Positions 9,261 to 20,981 of a stretch of DNA of 64,000 nt are shown here, one piece after another. The stretch covers positions 125,913,001 through 125,977,000 of the forward strand of contig JASDFA010000003.1 of NCBI GenBank assembly GCA_035772735.1, read 5' to 3'. Positions within the stretch are counted from its first letter, which is position 1. Every line of letters begins with the position of its first letter. Made by a program: the position numbers and the translations under genes. The stretch is from Datura wrightii (Eukaryota > Streptophyta > Magnoliopsida > Solanales > Solanaceae). Under the pieces are notes generated by a model that saw only the letters and a program-made list of their open reading frames with translations, made no database searches and was not told where the DNA came from.

Positions 9261-11556
9261 TGTCACGCCCCGCCTTGGGGAGGCATGACTGGCACCTGGT
9301 GCCCTACTAGGACCTGGACTGCTAGACTAGCTGAGCCTGAGCACTTCTTGTGTCAGGCTAGCTCTAACTCTGGATTCAAGAAAACGACGGGCTATATAAC
9401 GGCTGTAAATACAGCCTCCGGTCGACTAGGCCTATAGCCACCTATAAGAAAACAATAGCTAACTAGAACAACAGTAGTATAAAGGAACCTATGCGGGGCG
9501 ACAAGGCCACCATGCTGTCTAGTTATTTCTGAATCAAGAAAACAAGTGCTAAACTGCTATGTGACCGACAAGATCACCACTACCAACTGAATAAAGGCCC
9601 CACACGGCCATCATAAACAAACCCAAACATACTCACGGCCTCACACGACCGGTAAAGCTAACAACAGGGAATATACGATCTGCAAGCCTCTAAGAATACT
9701 GATAAGGTAGTCGGGATAGGGCCCCGGCCTACCCATACTGTACAACAAAAGAAAAGGAATAAACCTCTAGCTGTCTAGCTCCGAATGACAGGAGCTGATG
9801 ACTCTGTGTGCTGGCTGGAATTACAAGGGATCAGCTCCTCGTCTATGAGTACCTGCAGGCAAGTAATGCAGCGCCCCCAAACGGGCATCACCACCACTAA
9901 TACCGAGTATGCAAAGAAAACTGAACATAACTGAAGATAAACAATAAACTGGTAGTTACTGAAATGACAGAGGATAGCTAAAACTATCGGGAGTAGCAGA
10001 ATCTGTACCGAGCTTAACTGTACTGGAAAGAAGATAAGAACCATACCTATCGATGCGTCGTCCTGCTAGTTACCAATTTAATAAGTAACATATATATATA
10101 TATAGCATACAAGAACCTATACCATGCCCCATAAGCCGGAAGATGACAATCAACACGCAATCTATATACCCCTACTCGGGTCAAACCATCCAAAAATAAA
10201 TTCACTCCACTCATCTAATAACTACGAGCATCCCGCCGGCCCCCTGGGTATATAGCTTGGGCTCTCTGGGCCCCTGACTATAACTGTATCTGAGTTCGGA
10301 GGACTCCTATAACTGTAATCTGAGATCTGTATCTATAATCTGTAATCTGTGCCCTGGGCGCAAGCGCTCGACAGGGTATGCTATAATGTTGATCAGCCTG
10401 TTATGGGGAATGTTGCATCCCATCTTCGTCTTACTGCGGACGGCATGCCACTCCTTGGAGTGACGTATCCTCACCCTTTGGCGGGCGAGTTGACATAACT
10501 ATTAACCCTAGGACGGAAAGGAAGCTCTAAGGGTGCCCACATAACACAATCAGGTCTCAACAAACAACAATAATCACATATAACATATATAATAAATCTG
10601 ATAATACTGTTCATGTTTGATATTCTATTCTGATTCTCTAGCCGAATTAAACTGAATCTGGTACTGAGTCTCAATTGATATCTCGCTGTTTGGTACAAAT
10701 TTACTGACTTTTATTCTGAATATGGCATAATAATACAAACATACTTAATACTCGACTTCTGGAACTTTCTTCTAGAATTTATTCTATTTTACTATACTAG
10801 AATTACTAACTTACCGAAAAAATTGGCTTTACATACCTCAGTTTCTGACTTCTAGACTAACTGACGTAACACGGCCAATATCCAGATATTTCTTCCAACT
10901 ACATTCATATGCACGGTAATTAGAAGAGAATCCATCTATATTCCGGAAGAAAACACTACTTTAAATATATATATAGCCCAAACTTTGACTTATCGAAAAA
11001 CAACCGAAAACTCGCTATTTCTCGGAAGTCCAGAAGGGAGAAATACTCACTTTAGGGCTAGGAGTATATTGACCTTAATTTGGAGCAATTTCACTTACCT
11101 TAGCTCGGTGGACGACGGTTCGCCGGTCGAATTTGACAAAACTAACTCCGCAGGAATGCTCCCGGCAGCTTAATACTTCACTACCCAAGATTAATTCGAG
11201 TTTGGACCGCGTTTAATAGTGTAAATGAAAGGAAAATTCAATAGAATCCTCGTGCCCTCTGTTTTTAGGTTACTCTCTGCAAATTATGATAATTATTCTT
11301 CAAAAATCAAAGTGGAGGTGTTTATATAGTTGAGGCTGAACCACACCTCCGTGGCACGTTGTCCATCGCGGAGGTGAGCCCTCCGTGACACGTTGGCCAT
11401 CGCGGAGGGGGTCTGCCCAGCCTCCTCTTGCGATGGTTCAACGTGGCGCTTGTTCGGTCTTTCCCCAGGCCTTTTTCTAGCATGTGTGGCATTCTAAAAC
11501 TCTTAACCAACATGCGAATAGGCCATCTAAATGTCAAGAATTTACGGGGTGTAACA
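9261..11556 (-). mobile_element. Solo LTR of element B family (Tekay)
   Basis: This 2296-bp LTR runs from TGTCACGCCCCGCC to CGGGGTGTAACA in plus coordinates. It closely matches 18677-20981 and has no adjoining primer site or polypurine tract. The left flank is ACAGG (Z leader) and the right flank is AGAGG (11557). The same right flank follows the B 5' LTR at 20982. The simplest reading is a full B element collapsed to one LTR by recombination after a tandem duplication. Promoter on the minus strand: array at 11345-11420, TATA about 11324-11332. Confidence 0.9.
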
Positions 11557-13319
11557 AGAGGCTCAGGGAGTTCTTGTTTTACCCTTTTACTTTATGCTTT
11601 ATTGCTTTAGCACTAGGGACGGTGTGCCTAATTAAGTGTGGGGTGGGAGAAGCGAACTTCATATTACCATGCATGCTTTAATTGCTAAATTTGCACATGG
11701 TAGGCCTAGTTTTTTTTTGGATTTATGACTTATCATGCATGCTTGTGGTTTTGTAGTATTTTTTAGTTTTATTTTATTATGGATTCCTCTGGTTTTTGTT
11801 TTCGGTGCTTTTCCGGTGGATGGTCCCTTAGAACCGACTAGAGAGTCTATATTTTTTATTTTTTATTTATTTTTATTCATTGAGTCATGACTTTGCTCGA
11901 TGATGGATGGATGACGATCGTCTTAAGGGTAAATTAGTCATTAGGAAGAACAAGAATTTGGACCTTCGAATGCAAGGTGCTTCACTTATGTATCGTTGAG
12001 ACTTTATTAAATTCACTTAAGAATGCATGAAAAAGGTAAAAACGCTTAGTCTTTTGGGAACTTTTCTCTTGGACTTGAAAAGAAAAAATGGCCTTAATTA
12101 TATTATGCATGCAATATAGATATATGTGTTTATGTGATCTTGATTTCCATTGTTAACCCATTTTGTGCCAATGCGTGAGGAATTATCTTTGATATACTCC
12201 ATGTTTTTAAATTGATGTCTAGAACTTGTCTGGTTTGTATACAAAACGAAATAAGAATGATGGATTTAAGAAGTGATATAGGCGTTTCTTTGATAGCCTT
12301 ATTTTTATCCTATTTTACCTACCTTGATTGTGATTATCCTAGTTAGCCAAGTTTGAGCCTTAATAGACCATGTTTCTTTAATTTACCAATTTACCATATG
12401 ATTAGCCCGCAAGTGTACGGGTCGTACAAGTAATAAAGTGGCCCTTTTTAATAGCCGGATGTCGAACCCACAGGAACTAGTTCAGCAAATTATCAAGTTC
12501 AAGTGTTAATTAAGAAGTCAGTTTTAGAAGTTTTCAATAAATTATAATTAAATCTTAGTGGTGACACGAAATAATATGGAAGCAATACAAAACAAAACTA
12601 GAGTTAAGGCCGGATAATCATGCAATGCTACAATTCATAATGGGTAAAGTATGAAATTATCAATTGTTGTCTCACAAAATTGGAATTGCATGTTCATGGT
12701 CTTTTGAACCTCTAAACATGACAAACTAACCTCACTACTACATCGTTGAGCGAGGATGTCATTTCTAGTTCGTGGGCAATTCACTATGTGGATGTGGTTT
12801 ATGGGGTTTATGCCCTTTATTGGGGACTTCCGTACCTCCAACCATTTAACCAAACTTAGCTTCACAACTATTCCTACAAGTGGAGTACAATTCTAAGTTG
12901 GTGTCTTTCTATTTTCCTATTTTATCAACCAAGCAAAGTAAATTCGGTATATTCCTATCCTAACCACAAATCTTATCAAAAGACAAGAACTTGCTTCCTA
13001 CTTTCTTTTGTTCTTGCCTAGGTTTTCTCTTCCAAGATTCCACCCAAGATTAACCCACTTGTTTTCATGGTGATCAAGCATAAAAACAACAATAATAAAG
13101 ATTGTAAGACAAAACAACAACTAACAACTCAACTCAAAATGAACCTAAGCAAATACAATCATATCCATGGCCTCAACCCTAGATGGAGGGTTCTAGCCAC
13201 CCATGTTTGTAAAAATACTCAAAACCATGTTTATAGTAGTTTACTTACAAGTATAGATAAAAAGAAATGAAGAAAAGAGTAACCCAAGAGGAGTTCTCCA
13301 AGTCACCTTCCCGCCTCCC
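11557..13319. repeat. Flank X, copy 1 (duplicate of 20982-22747)
   Basis: These 1763 bases match 20982-22747 nearly base for base. They hold Z 3'-internal sequence (11557-12398), then the start of a Y LTR (12399-13319). The match stops in CGCCTCCC at 13319. Seven bases with no counterpart (13320-13326) follow, then a truncated B LTR. No coding sequence is visible; the open frames here are repeat-derived. Confidence 0.92.
12399..13319 (-). repeat. Truncated Y LTR within flank X copy 1
   Basis: It begins TGATTAGCCCGCAAGTGTACG after CCATA (12394-12398) and matches the first 0.92 kb of the intact Y LTR at 21824-23235. Truncation coincides with the duplication breakpoint, so the Y insertion predates the duplication. 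Confidence 0.88.
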
Positions 13320-13326
13320 AACGATT

Positions 13327-13464
13327 AGCCTCCTCTTGCGATGGTTCGATGTGGCGCTTGTCCGGTCTTTCCTCGGGCCTTTTTCTAGCATGTGTGGCAT
13401 TCTAAAACTCTTAACCAACATGCGAATAGGTCATCTAAATGTCAAGAATTTACGGGGTGTAACA
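13327..13464 (-). repeat. Element B 3' LTR remnant (first 138 bp)
   Basis: Matches 20844-20981 of the 5' LTR, base for base in length. It ends GTGTAACA at 13464 beside the polypurine tract (CCCTGCCCCCTT in plus coordinates, 13465-13476). Confidence 0.92.
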
Positions 13465-13721
13465 CCCTGCCCCCTTAAAAACATTCGTCCTCGAATGTAA
13501 ACTTTTACTTGCAAGAATTTCAACTTAGTTGACTTATTCTAGAAAAATTTCGACAGTGTTTCCCCTATAATATGGACTATCTCAAAAATTCTGAAACGCA
13601 GAAAATTCCAATACAGGTACTCCATAAAACACTAGTATTCATCACAAAATCCAACTATTTCATTTATTCGCATAATATAAGGCAATGCACAAAACAACAA
13701 AACTAACGTACCTCTGGCTGA
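13465..13721 (-). promoter_or_regulatory. Element B polypurine tract and 3' untranslated region
   Basis: The plus-strand sequence CCCTGCCCCCTT is the reverse of a polypurine tract abutting the LTR. AT-rich non-coding sequence separates it from the chromodomain stop. No other feature is seen. Confidence 0.8.
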
Positions 13722-14171
13722 TTAAGTCTGGAACAGTTGAGGATATCTAACTTTCATATCTTCCTCTGCTTCCCAAGTCATCTCCTCTCGATTCCCATTA
13801 CCCCATAATACTTTGACAAAAGCAATATCTTTAGTTCTCAACCTACGAATCTTCCTGTCTAGTATGGCTACTGGAACCTCTTCATAAGCCAGCTCTTCCG
13901 TAACCTGGACATCCTGAACTGGGACAACTCTAGAGGGGTCTCCTATATACTTCCTCAACATAGACACGTGAAAAACTGGATGAACAGACTCAAATTCTGG
14001 AGGCAAGTTCAACTCGTATGGCACTTGGCCTATTCTTCGACGAATTTGATAAGGCCCAACAAATATCGGGCTGAGCTTACCTTTCTTGCCGAATCTCATC
14101 ACCCCTTTCATTGGAGAAACTTTCAAAAACACCCAGTCATTCACATTAAATTCCAGGTTTCTGCGTCGCAC
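13722..14171 (-). pseudogene. Element B integrase C-terminus and chromodomain
   Basis: This is an uninterrupted 149-codon stretch. DWVFLKVSPMKGVMRFG and KLSPIFVGPYQIRRRIGQ make the integrase C-terminal domain, and HPVFHVSMLRKYIGDPSRVV is the linker. The Tekay-type chromodomain follows (YEEVPVAILDRKIRRLRTKD, VKVLW, EEMTWEAEEDM), ending YPQLFQT. Both chromodomain Trp residues that element A lost are kept here. It is part of one ancestral polyprotein, not a separate gene. Confidence 0.9.
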
Positions 14172-14990
14172 ATCAGCATACGATTTTTGGCGGCTCTGAG
14201 CAGTCAGGGCGTTCTCTGATAAACTTTACCTTTTCCTGTGACTGATGAATAATAACCAACCCAATCAGCGCTGACTCTCCTACTTCAAACCAGCCAACGG
14301 GCGTCTGAATAGCTGAGTGGTAACTATTATTATATGCAAACTCAATTAGTGGTAGGTGCTCATCCCAGCTACCTCCAAAGTCCAACACACACACTCGTAG
14401 CATATCTTTGAGCGTCTGAATTGTGCGTTCTACCTGCCAATCTATCTGAGTGTGGAATGCTGTGCTCAGATTAATCTGTGTTCCCAGGCCTCTCTGAAAT
14501 GATTGCCAAAATTTAGCTGTAAATTGCACCCCTCTGTCAGAGATAATAGATACTGGAACACCGTGCAGTCTGACTATTTCTCTGATATACAATTCAGGAT
14601 AATCTTCGGCAGAGAAAGTAGCCCTTAATGGCAAAAAATGGGCTGATTTTGTCAATCTATCAACAATTACCCAAATCGAGTCATTTCTATGCCTGGTACG
14701 GGGTAGTCCTGCTACAAAATTCATATTTACTACTTTCCACTTCTAAAGAGGCACAGCTATGCCTTGAGTCAATCCGCCTGGTTTCTGGTGTTCCGCTTTT
14801 ACTTGCTAGCAGTTAGGACACTGGGCTACGAATTCTGCTATTTCCCTCTTCATACATGGCCACCAGTAGATTTCTTTAATATCGTGGTACATTTTCGTGG
14901 CGCCTGGATGGAGAGAGTAGCAAGCATAATGTACCTCACTCATAATCTGCTGGCGAAGCCATGAAATATCTGGAACACAAAGGCGGCCTT
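14172..14990 (-). pseudogene. Element B integrase zinc-binding and catalytic core (broken)
   Basis: The zinc-binding part (HYACYSLHPGATKM, AEFVAQCPNC) is at the end of the preceding frame near 14810-14930. The core holds the first Asp in WVIVDRLTKSAHF, the second in SIISDRGVQF and the Glu in VERTIQTLKD. The motif normally reading HPQTDGQAER is altered to HTQIDWQVER. A stretch between SAIQT and PVGWFEVG (about 30 codons compared with 1618-1670) is deleted, and a frame break lies at 14725-14805. Confidence 0.9.
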
Positions 14991-15800
14991 TACATAGCAA
15001 CATTTCATCCTCAGTTACCTGAAAATCTGGTGCTTTTCCTTGCTGAACTCTATCTTTAAGCTGAACCAGGTTAGGATCCTCATACTGTTGTTCCTTTACC
15101 TCCACAACTAATGACGACACTGCGATGTTCTGAATTACTGCTCTGTTGTCCTCTGTTTCTGCTACACGAATGGTTAAACTGGCCAACTGGTGTATTTCTC
15201 TGGCCAACTCCCGTTGCTCGGGCTGCAAGTACGCCAAACTCCGTATAGATTTGCGGCTGAGGGCACCTGCTACTACATTGTCTCTTCCTGGGTGATACAG
15301 AATATTTACATCATAATCTTTCAGCAATTCCAACCAGCGGCGCTGCCACAATTTCAACTCTTTTTGAGTGAAGATATATTGTAGGCTCTTATGATCAGTG
15401 AAAATATCCACATGGACGCCATACAAGTAATGTCTCCATATATTTAGGGCGTGGATCATTGCGGCTAGTTCCAGGTCATGGGTAGGATAATTCTTTTCAT
15501 GTTTCCTCAGTTGTCTAGAAGCATAAGCAAATACTTTACCATGCTGCATCAACACACATCCTAACCCAACACCTGAAGTGTCACAATAAACTGCATAACC
15601 CTCTTTACCTTCTGGCAATGCTAATACTGGAGCGGAGGTCAACCTGTATTTCAATTCCTTGAAACTCTGCTCACATGCCTCCGTCCATTGAAACTTTACT
15701 GCTTTTTGCGTCAGCTTAGTTAGAGGTGCCGCTATGGTGGAGAATCCCTCAACAAATCTTTTGTAGTACCTTGCTAATCCTAGAAAACTACAGACTTAGG
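14991..15800 (-). pseudogene. Element B RNase H
   Basis: The frame covering 14806-15654 reads ALPEGKEGYAVYCDTSG, GCVLMQHGKVFAYASRQL, THDLELAAMIHAL and FTDHKSLQYIFTQ, then the linker to integrase with YHPGRDNVVAGALSRKS. The catalytic Asp of YCDTSG, the Glu of LELAA and the Asp of TDHKS are present. ALSRKS normally follows NVVAD; here it follows NVVAG, so one conserved Asp is lost. Confidence 0.88.
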
Positions 15801-16620
15801 TTGGAGTGGTAGGTTTGGGCCATGTTTTTACTTCTTCTATTTTCTGTTTGTCTACCTGTATACCAGCATCCGACACGATATGCCCCAAGAAAGCTACTGA
15901 GTTCAACCAAAATTCACACTTAGAGAACTTGGCATACAGCTGCCTGTCCTTGAGAATTTGAAGCACCATCCGCAAATGATCCTGGTGGTCTGCATCTAAG
16001 CGAGAATACACCAGAATATCGTCAATAAACACTATCATGAACAGGTCCAGGTATGGTCTGAAGATGTTATTCATCAGGTCCATGATACTGCGGGAGCATT
16101 TGTCAGCCCAAAGGACATGACTAGGAATTCAAAATGGTCGTATCTGGTCCTGAAGGCAGTCTTCAGAATGTCCTTTACACGAACTCGAACTTGATGATAT
16201 CCGGATCGTAAGTCAATCTTGGAGAAATATCTGGGCCCCTGTAACTAATCAAACAAATCATCTACTTTGGGAAGTGGATACTTATTCTTAACTATAACCT
16301 TATTCAACTGCCGGTAGTCTGTACACATGTGGAGTGAGCCATCCTTCTTTCTCACAAATAGAACTGACGCACCCCAAGGTGAAGTACTCGTCCTAATAAA
16401 GCCCTTATCTAATAGATCTTTCAGTTGCTCCTTTAATTCTCTAAGTTCAGCAGGAGCCATACGATACGGAGGAATTGATATGGGCTGAGTGCCTGGTAGA
16501 AAATCAATTGCAAAATCTATTTCTCTTTTTGGGGGAATACCAGGTAGCTCATCTGGGAATATGTCGGGGAATTCATTAACCACTGGAATAGACTGGAGAG
16601 TCGGAGACTCTACCCGAACA
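15796..16620 (-). pseudogene. Element B reverse transcriptase (broken)
   Basis: Fingers and palm are visible in two pieces. Piece 16245-16583 has EFPDIFPDELPGIPP, MAPAELRELKEQL, GASVLFVRKKDGSLHMC and DYRQLNKV. Piece 15796-16083 has the catalytic FIDDILVYS (the YxDD-equivalent) and AFLGHIVSDAGIQVD. The stretch between holds KIDLRSGYHQV and MSFGLTNAPA in frames broken by stops at about 16084 and 16243. The polymerase motif is intact although the frame is not. Confidence 0.9.
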
Positions 16621-16726
16621 TACTGGACTTTGACTAGGTGGTAAATGCATCCTTAGCTATCAACTTCCTTGCCTGAAGGTAGGAAATAAACTTACCTTTT
16701 GGCATAGCTGTACTACCCTTCCACTC

Positions 16727-17080
16727 TCATACTGCCTCCCCTGGAAAGTGGAATCGGACCGTCTTGGTCCAGCATGCTACATTGGCATAGCAGGGCACTA
16801 ACCAATCCATACCCATAATGGCATCGAAATCAATCATTTCTAATTCTACCAGATCTACTGTAGTCTGATAATCAGCAACCTCTACTGTACACCCTTGATA
16901 CACCCTTTTAGCAATGATGGAGTCACCGACGGGTGTAGATATTGAAAAGGGTTGTTGAAGCAACTCTGGTACAACACTGAACTTCCGAGCCACAAATGGG
17001 GTAACGTCGGACAAAATAGATCCTGGATCAATCAATACATAAGAAGGGTATGAGCAAATAGTCATCATACCTGTTACCAC
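16727..17080 (-). pseudogene. Element B aspartic protease
   Basis: A 117-codon open stretch with LIDPGSILSDVTPFVA, which is the retropepsin active-site region of this clade (D-P-G-S rather than D-T-G). DFDAIMGMDWL follows near the end, the second conserved loop of the fold. It would cleave the Gag-Pol polyprotein. Ends FPGEAV before a stop; the link to RT is broken. Confidence 0.85.
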
Positions 17081-17099
17081 ATCTGGATGCGCCTCTGAG

Positions 17100-18462
17100 T
17101 CCTGCCTCCCTGGTAATGCATAGGTACGGCTTGGGCCCGTACCTGAACTAGAGGCCCCTGATCTAACTCGGCCTCTACCTGCTGGACTTGAGGGCCTACG
17201 CCCTGCCGAGGCTGCTGGAGCTCACGGCCCTGTTGACGCCCTGTCCTGATTATCTCGGCTACCCTAACCCCTGGATGGATAGTCTCTCATCATGTGACCC
17301 TCCTACCCGCATATAAACACCCTGTGGAGCCATATCTGCAAGCTCTAGTGTGGGGTTGACTACAAATAGGGCAAGGTGGGGGTGTGTACCTGCTCTGCTC
17401 TGCCCTCCTCAGCTGAGGTGAATCTACCGTTCGAGAACAGCCGACGGACTCTAACTGTCCTCTACGAATGAATCTACCCCTCTGCTGCTGTGATGGAGGT
17501 GGGGGTCTAGGTGGCCTATCTGATAGTTGTGGCCTAGATCCTCTCTGAATCTCCCTCTGTATCTCATCTGATCAATCCCTGCGACACTCTTTCTGATTTA
17601 TTAGTCTGCTATCCTGTTGCCGCTGTCTTAGGCCCTCAATAGTCTGGGCAAAGGCCTGCACCCGGGCAATATCCATATCTTCTCATAGCGTAGCTGTCAT
17701 GCATGCCTCAATATACTCCGGGTTCAGACCCATAATAAACCGGTGGACTATAGATGGCATGGTGTCCACAAAGGCTGGAGCATAGCGGGCCAAGGAATCG
17801 AACTGCAGGGCGTATTCTCGTACACTCCTCGCCCCCTGCTCCAAGTGCAAAAACTGGTCCATCCGGGCCTGTCAGATTTCTCGTGGCACATAACGGTCCA
17901 GGAAAGCCTCTAAAAAGCTAGACCAGGTCAGAGAGACAACATCTCTCCCACGGGACCTTTCCCAACTCTCATACCACAATACAACAATATCCCGCAGTCG
18001 TTATACCGCTAACTCAACCGACTCTGTAGATGTCACATGCATGACCCGGAAGATTTTCTGCATCTAATCAAGGAAGTCCTGGGGGTCCTCTGCCTGATCC
18101 GACCCTGTGAACTGCGGGGAACCTAGTGCCAAAAATTCTTGGACCCTCGAACTGCCAGGCCCACCTAATGACTCTACTGTTACGGGTGGCACTGACTAGC
18201 GCTGAGTAGCCATCATTTATGCCAACACAACTACTGCATTTCAAATTTCCTAGTCGTATGGTGTAGGTACAGGAACTATCGGAGGTGGTGTCATTCCGAG
18301 TGGCTCCTGGTGAGGTGGGGACTGCTGAGAAGGTCATGATGATGCCTCTGTATCGCCCTTAGATCGGGCTAATTCTAAGTGAGGCTGAGGCATCTTGCTG
18401 GTGCCTTCTCCTGCTGCGGTGTCCAGTTTTCTACCTGTGGCAGGGTGTCGCTGGTCTACCAT
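17100..18462 (-). pseudogene. Element B gag (broken)
   Basis: The start codon at 18462-18460 (minus) lies about 200 bases after the primer site. Recognisable Retrotrans_gag sequence follows: FRVMH, ESVEL, RLRDIVVLWYESW, FLEAFLDRYVPREI, SVREYALQFDSLARYAPAFV, HRFIMGLNPEY. Basic and Pro-rich sequence precedes a zinc knuckle region near 17290-17350 that has lost its pattern (CLYAGREGHMMRDYP, lacking the second and last Cys). Several stops interrupt it. Gag would form the virus-like particle. Confidence 0.85.
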
Positions 18463-18660
18463 TTTATCTGTAAACAATGAGCATGATAAGTTCTAGGGAT
18501 TCAACCCTATACTGTACTGCTCTATGGAACCACTGAATATGAAGAAAGAGTAACCATCATATCATGCCTTGCAGCCTCCTGCCTATGGTATGTGGTGCAC
18601 AACACACCTATAGACAAGACTCTACTTAGCACGGCTTGTAGAATCCTCGGGAAACGACCT

Positions 18661-18672
18661 GCTCTGATACCA
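18661..18672 (-). promoter_or_regulatory. Element B primer binding site (initiator tRNA-Met)
   Basis: The minus strand reads TGGTATCAGAGC, the standard plant initiator-tRNA-Met primer site, four bases from the LTR's CA. It fixes the LTR at 18677-20981 as the 5' LTR and the element as minus strand. Confidence 0.93.
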
Positions 18673-18676
18673 AGTT

Positions 18677-20981
18677 TGTCACGCCCCGCCTTGGGAGGCA
18701 TGACTAGCACCTGGTGCCCTACTAAGACCTGGACTGCTGGACTAGCTGAGCCTGAGCACTTTTGGTGCCAGGCTGGCTATAACTATGGATTCAAGAAAAC
18801 AATGGGCTATATAACGACTGTAAATACAGCCTCCCTCCGGCCGACTAGGCCTATAGCCGCCTGTAAGAAAACAACAGCTACTAGAACAACAGTAGTATAA
18901 AGGAACCTATGCGGGGCGACAAGGCCACCATGCTGTCTAGTTATTTCTGAATCAAGAAAATAAGTGCTAAACTACTACATGACCAACAAGATCACCAATA
19001 CCAACTGAATAAGGCCCCACACGACCATCATAAACAAACCCAAACATACTCACGGCCTCACATGACCGGTACAACTAACCACAGGGAATATACAATCTGC
19101 AAGTCTCTAAGAATACTGATAAGATGGTTGGAACAGGGCCCCGGCCTACCCATACTGTATAATAAAAGAAAAGGAATAAACCTCCAGCCGTCTAGCTCCA
19201 GATGACAGGAGTTGATGACTCTGTGTGCTGGCTGGAATTACAAGGGATCAGCTCCTCGTCTATGAGTACCTGTAGGCAAGTAATGCAGCGCCCCCAAATG
19301 GGCGTCACCACCACTAATACCGAGTATACAAAGAAAACTGAACATGACTGAAGATAAACAATAAACTAGTAGTTACTGAAATGACAGAGGATAGCTAAAA
19401 CTGTCGGGAGTAGCAGAATCTGTACCGAGCATATCTGTACTGGAAAGAAGATAAGAATCATACATCTCGATACGGCGTCCTTCTAGTTACCAATTTAATA
19501 AGTAACATATATATATATATATATATATAGCATACAAGAACCTATACCAGCCCCCATAAGTCAAAAGGTGCCAATCAACACGCAATCTATATACCCCTAC
19601 CCGGGTCAAACCATCCAAAAATAAATTCACTCCACTCATCTAATAACTACGAGCATCCCGACGGCCCCCTGGGTATGCATCTTGGGCTCTCTGGGCCCCT
19701 AACTATAACTGTATCTGAGTTTGGAGGACTCCTATAACTGTAATCTGAGATCTGTATCTATAATCAGTAATCTGTGCCCTGGGCGCAAGCGCTCGACAGG
19801 GTATGCTATAATGCTGATCAGCCTTCTATGGGAATGTTGCATCCCATCTTCGTCTTACTGCGGACGGCATGCCACTCCTTGGAGTGACGTATCCTCACCC
19901 TCTGGTGGGCGAGTCGACAAAGCTATTAACCCTAGGGCGGCAAGGAAGCTCTAAGGGTGCCCACATAACACAATCAGGTCTCAACAAACAACAATAATCA
20001 CATATAACATGTATAATAAATCTGATAATACTATTCATGTTTTGATATTCTATTCTGATTCTCTAGCCTAATTAAACTAAATCTGGTACTGAGTCTGAAT
20101 TGATATCTCGCTGTTTGGTAAAAATTTACTGACTTTTATTCTGAATATGGCATAATAATACAAACATACTTAATACTCGGCTTCTGGAATTTTCTTCTAG
20201 AATTTATTCTATTTTACTATACTAAAATTACTAACTTGCCGAAGAAACTGGCTTTACATACCTTAGTTTCTGACTTCTGGACTAACTGACGTAACTTGGC
20301 CAATATCCAGCTATTTCTTCCAACTACATTCATATACACAGTAATTAGAAGTAAATTCATCAATATTCCGGAAGAAAACACTACTTTGAATATATGTATA
20401 GCCCAAACTTTTACTTATCGAAAAATAGCCGAAAACTCACTATTTCTCGGAAGTCTAGAAGGGAGAAATACTCACTTTAGGGCTAGGAGTATATTGACAT
20501 TAATTTGGAGCAATTCCACTTACCTTAGCTCGGTGGACGACGGTTCGCCGGTCGAATTTCACGAAACTAACTCCGCAGGAATGCTCCCGGCAGCTTAATA
20601 CTTCACTACCCAAGATTAATTCGAGTTTGGACCGTGTTTAATAGCGTAAACGGAAGGAAAATGCAGTAGAATCCTCGTGCCCTCTGTTTTCTGGTTACTC
20701 TCTGGAAATTATGATAATTATTCTTCAAAAACCGAAGTGGAGGGATTTATATAGTTGAGGTTGAACCTCACCTCCGTGGCACGTTGGCCATCACGGAGGT
20801 GAGCCCTCTGTGACACGTTGGCCATCGCGGAGGGAGTCTGCCCAGCCTCCTCTTGCGATGGTTCGACGTGGCGCTTGTCCGGTCTTTCCCCGGGCCTTTT
20901 TCTAGCATGTGTGGCATTCTAAAACTCTTAACCAACATGCGAATAGGCCATCTAAATGTCAAGAATTTACGGGGTGTAACA
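18677..20981 (-). repeat. Element B 5' LTR (2305 bp)
   Basis: Ends are TGTCACGCCCCGCC and GGGTGTAACA in plus coordinates. On the minus strand the CCTCCGTG/CACG palindrome array (20768-20835) precedes a TATA box (reverse of 20745-20753). The (TA)n tract at about 19506-19529 is longer than its counterpart at about 10084. Right flank AGAGG equals that of the solo LTR at 9261-11556. Confidence 0.94.

Larger units (their letters stand above)
13327..20981 (-). mobile_element. Element B: Tekay-type retrotransposon with truncated 3' LTR
   Basis: On the minus strand the order is 5' LTR (18677-20981), tRNA-iMet primer site, gag, protease, RT, RNase H, integrase, chromodomain and polypurine tract (next to 13465). 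Then come only 138 bases of 3' LTR (13327-13464). The internal region is about 5.2 kb, a normal Tekay size, so nothing large is missing inside, but many stops and frameshifts kill it. The missing part of the 3' LTR is explained by the duplication breakpoint at 13320-13326. Confidence 0.93.

Noticed and set aside
9261..11556. Solo LTR at 9261 as an independent insertion
   Set aside because: It shares its entire right flank (1.76 kb) with the B 5' LTR, which independent insertion cannot explain.
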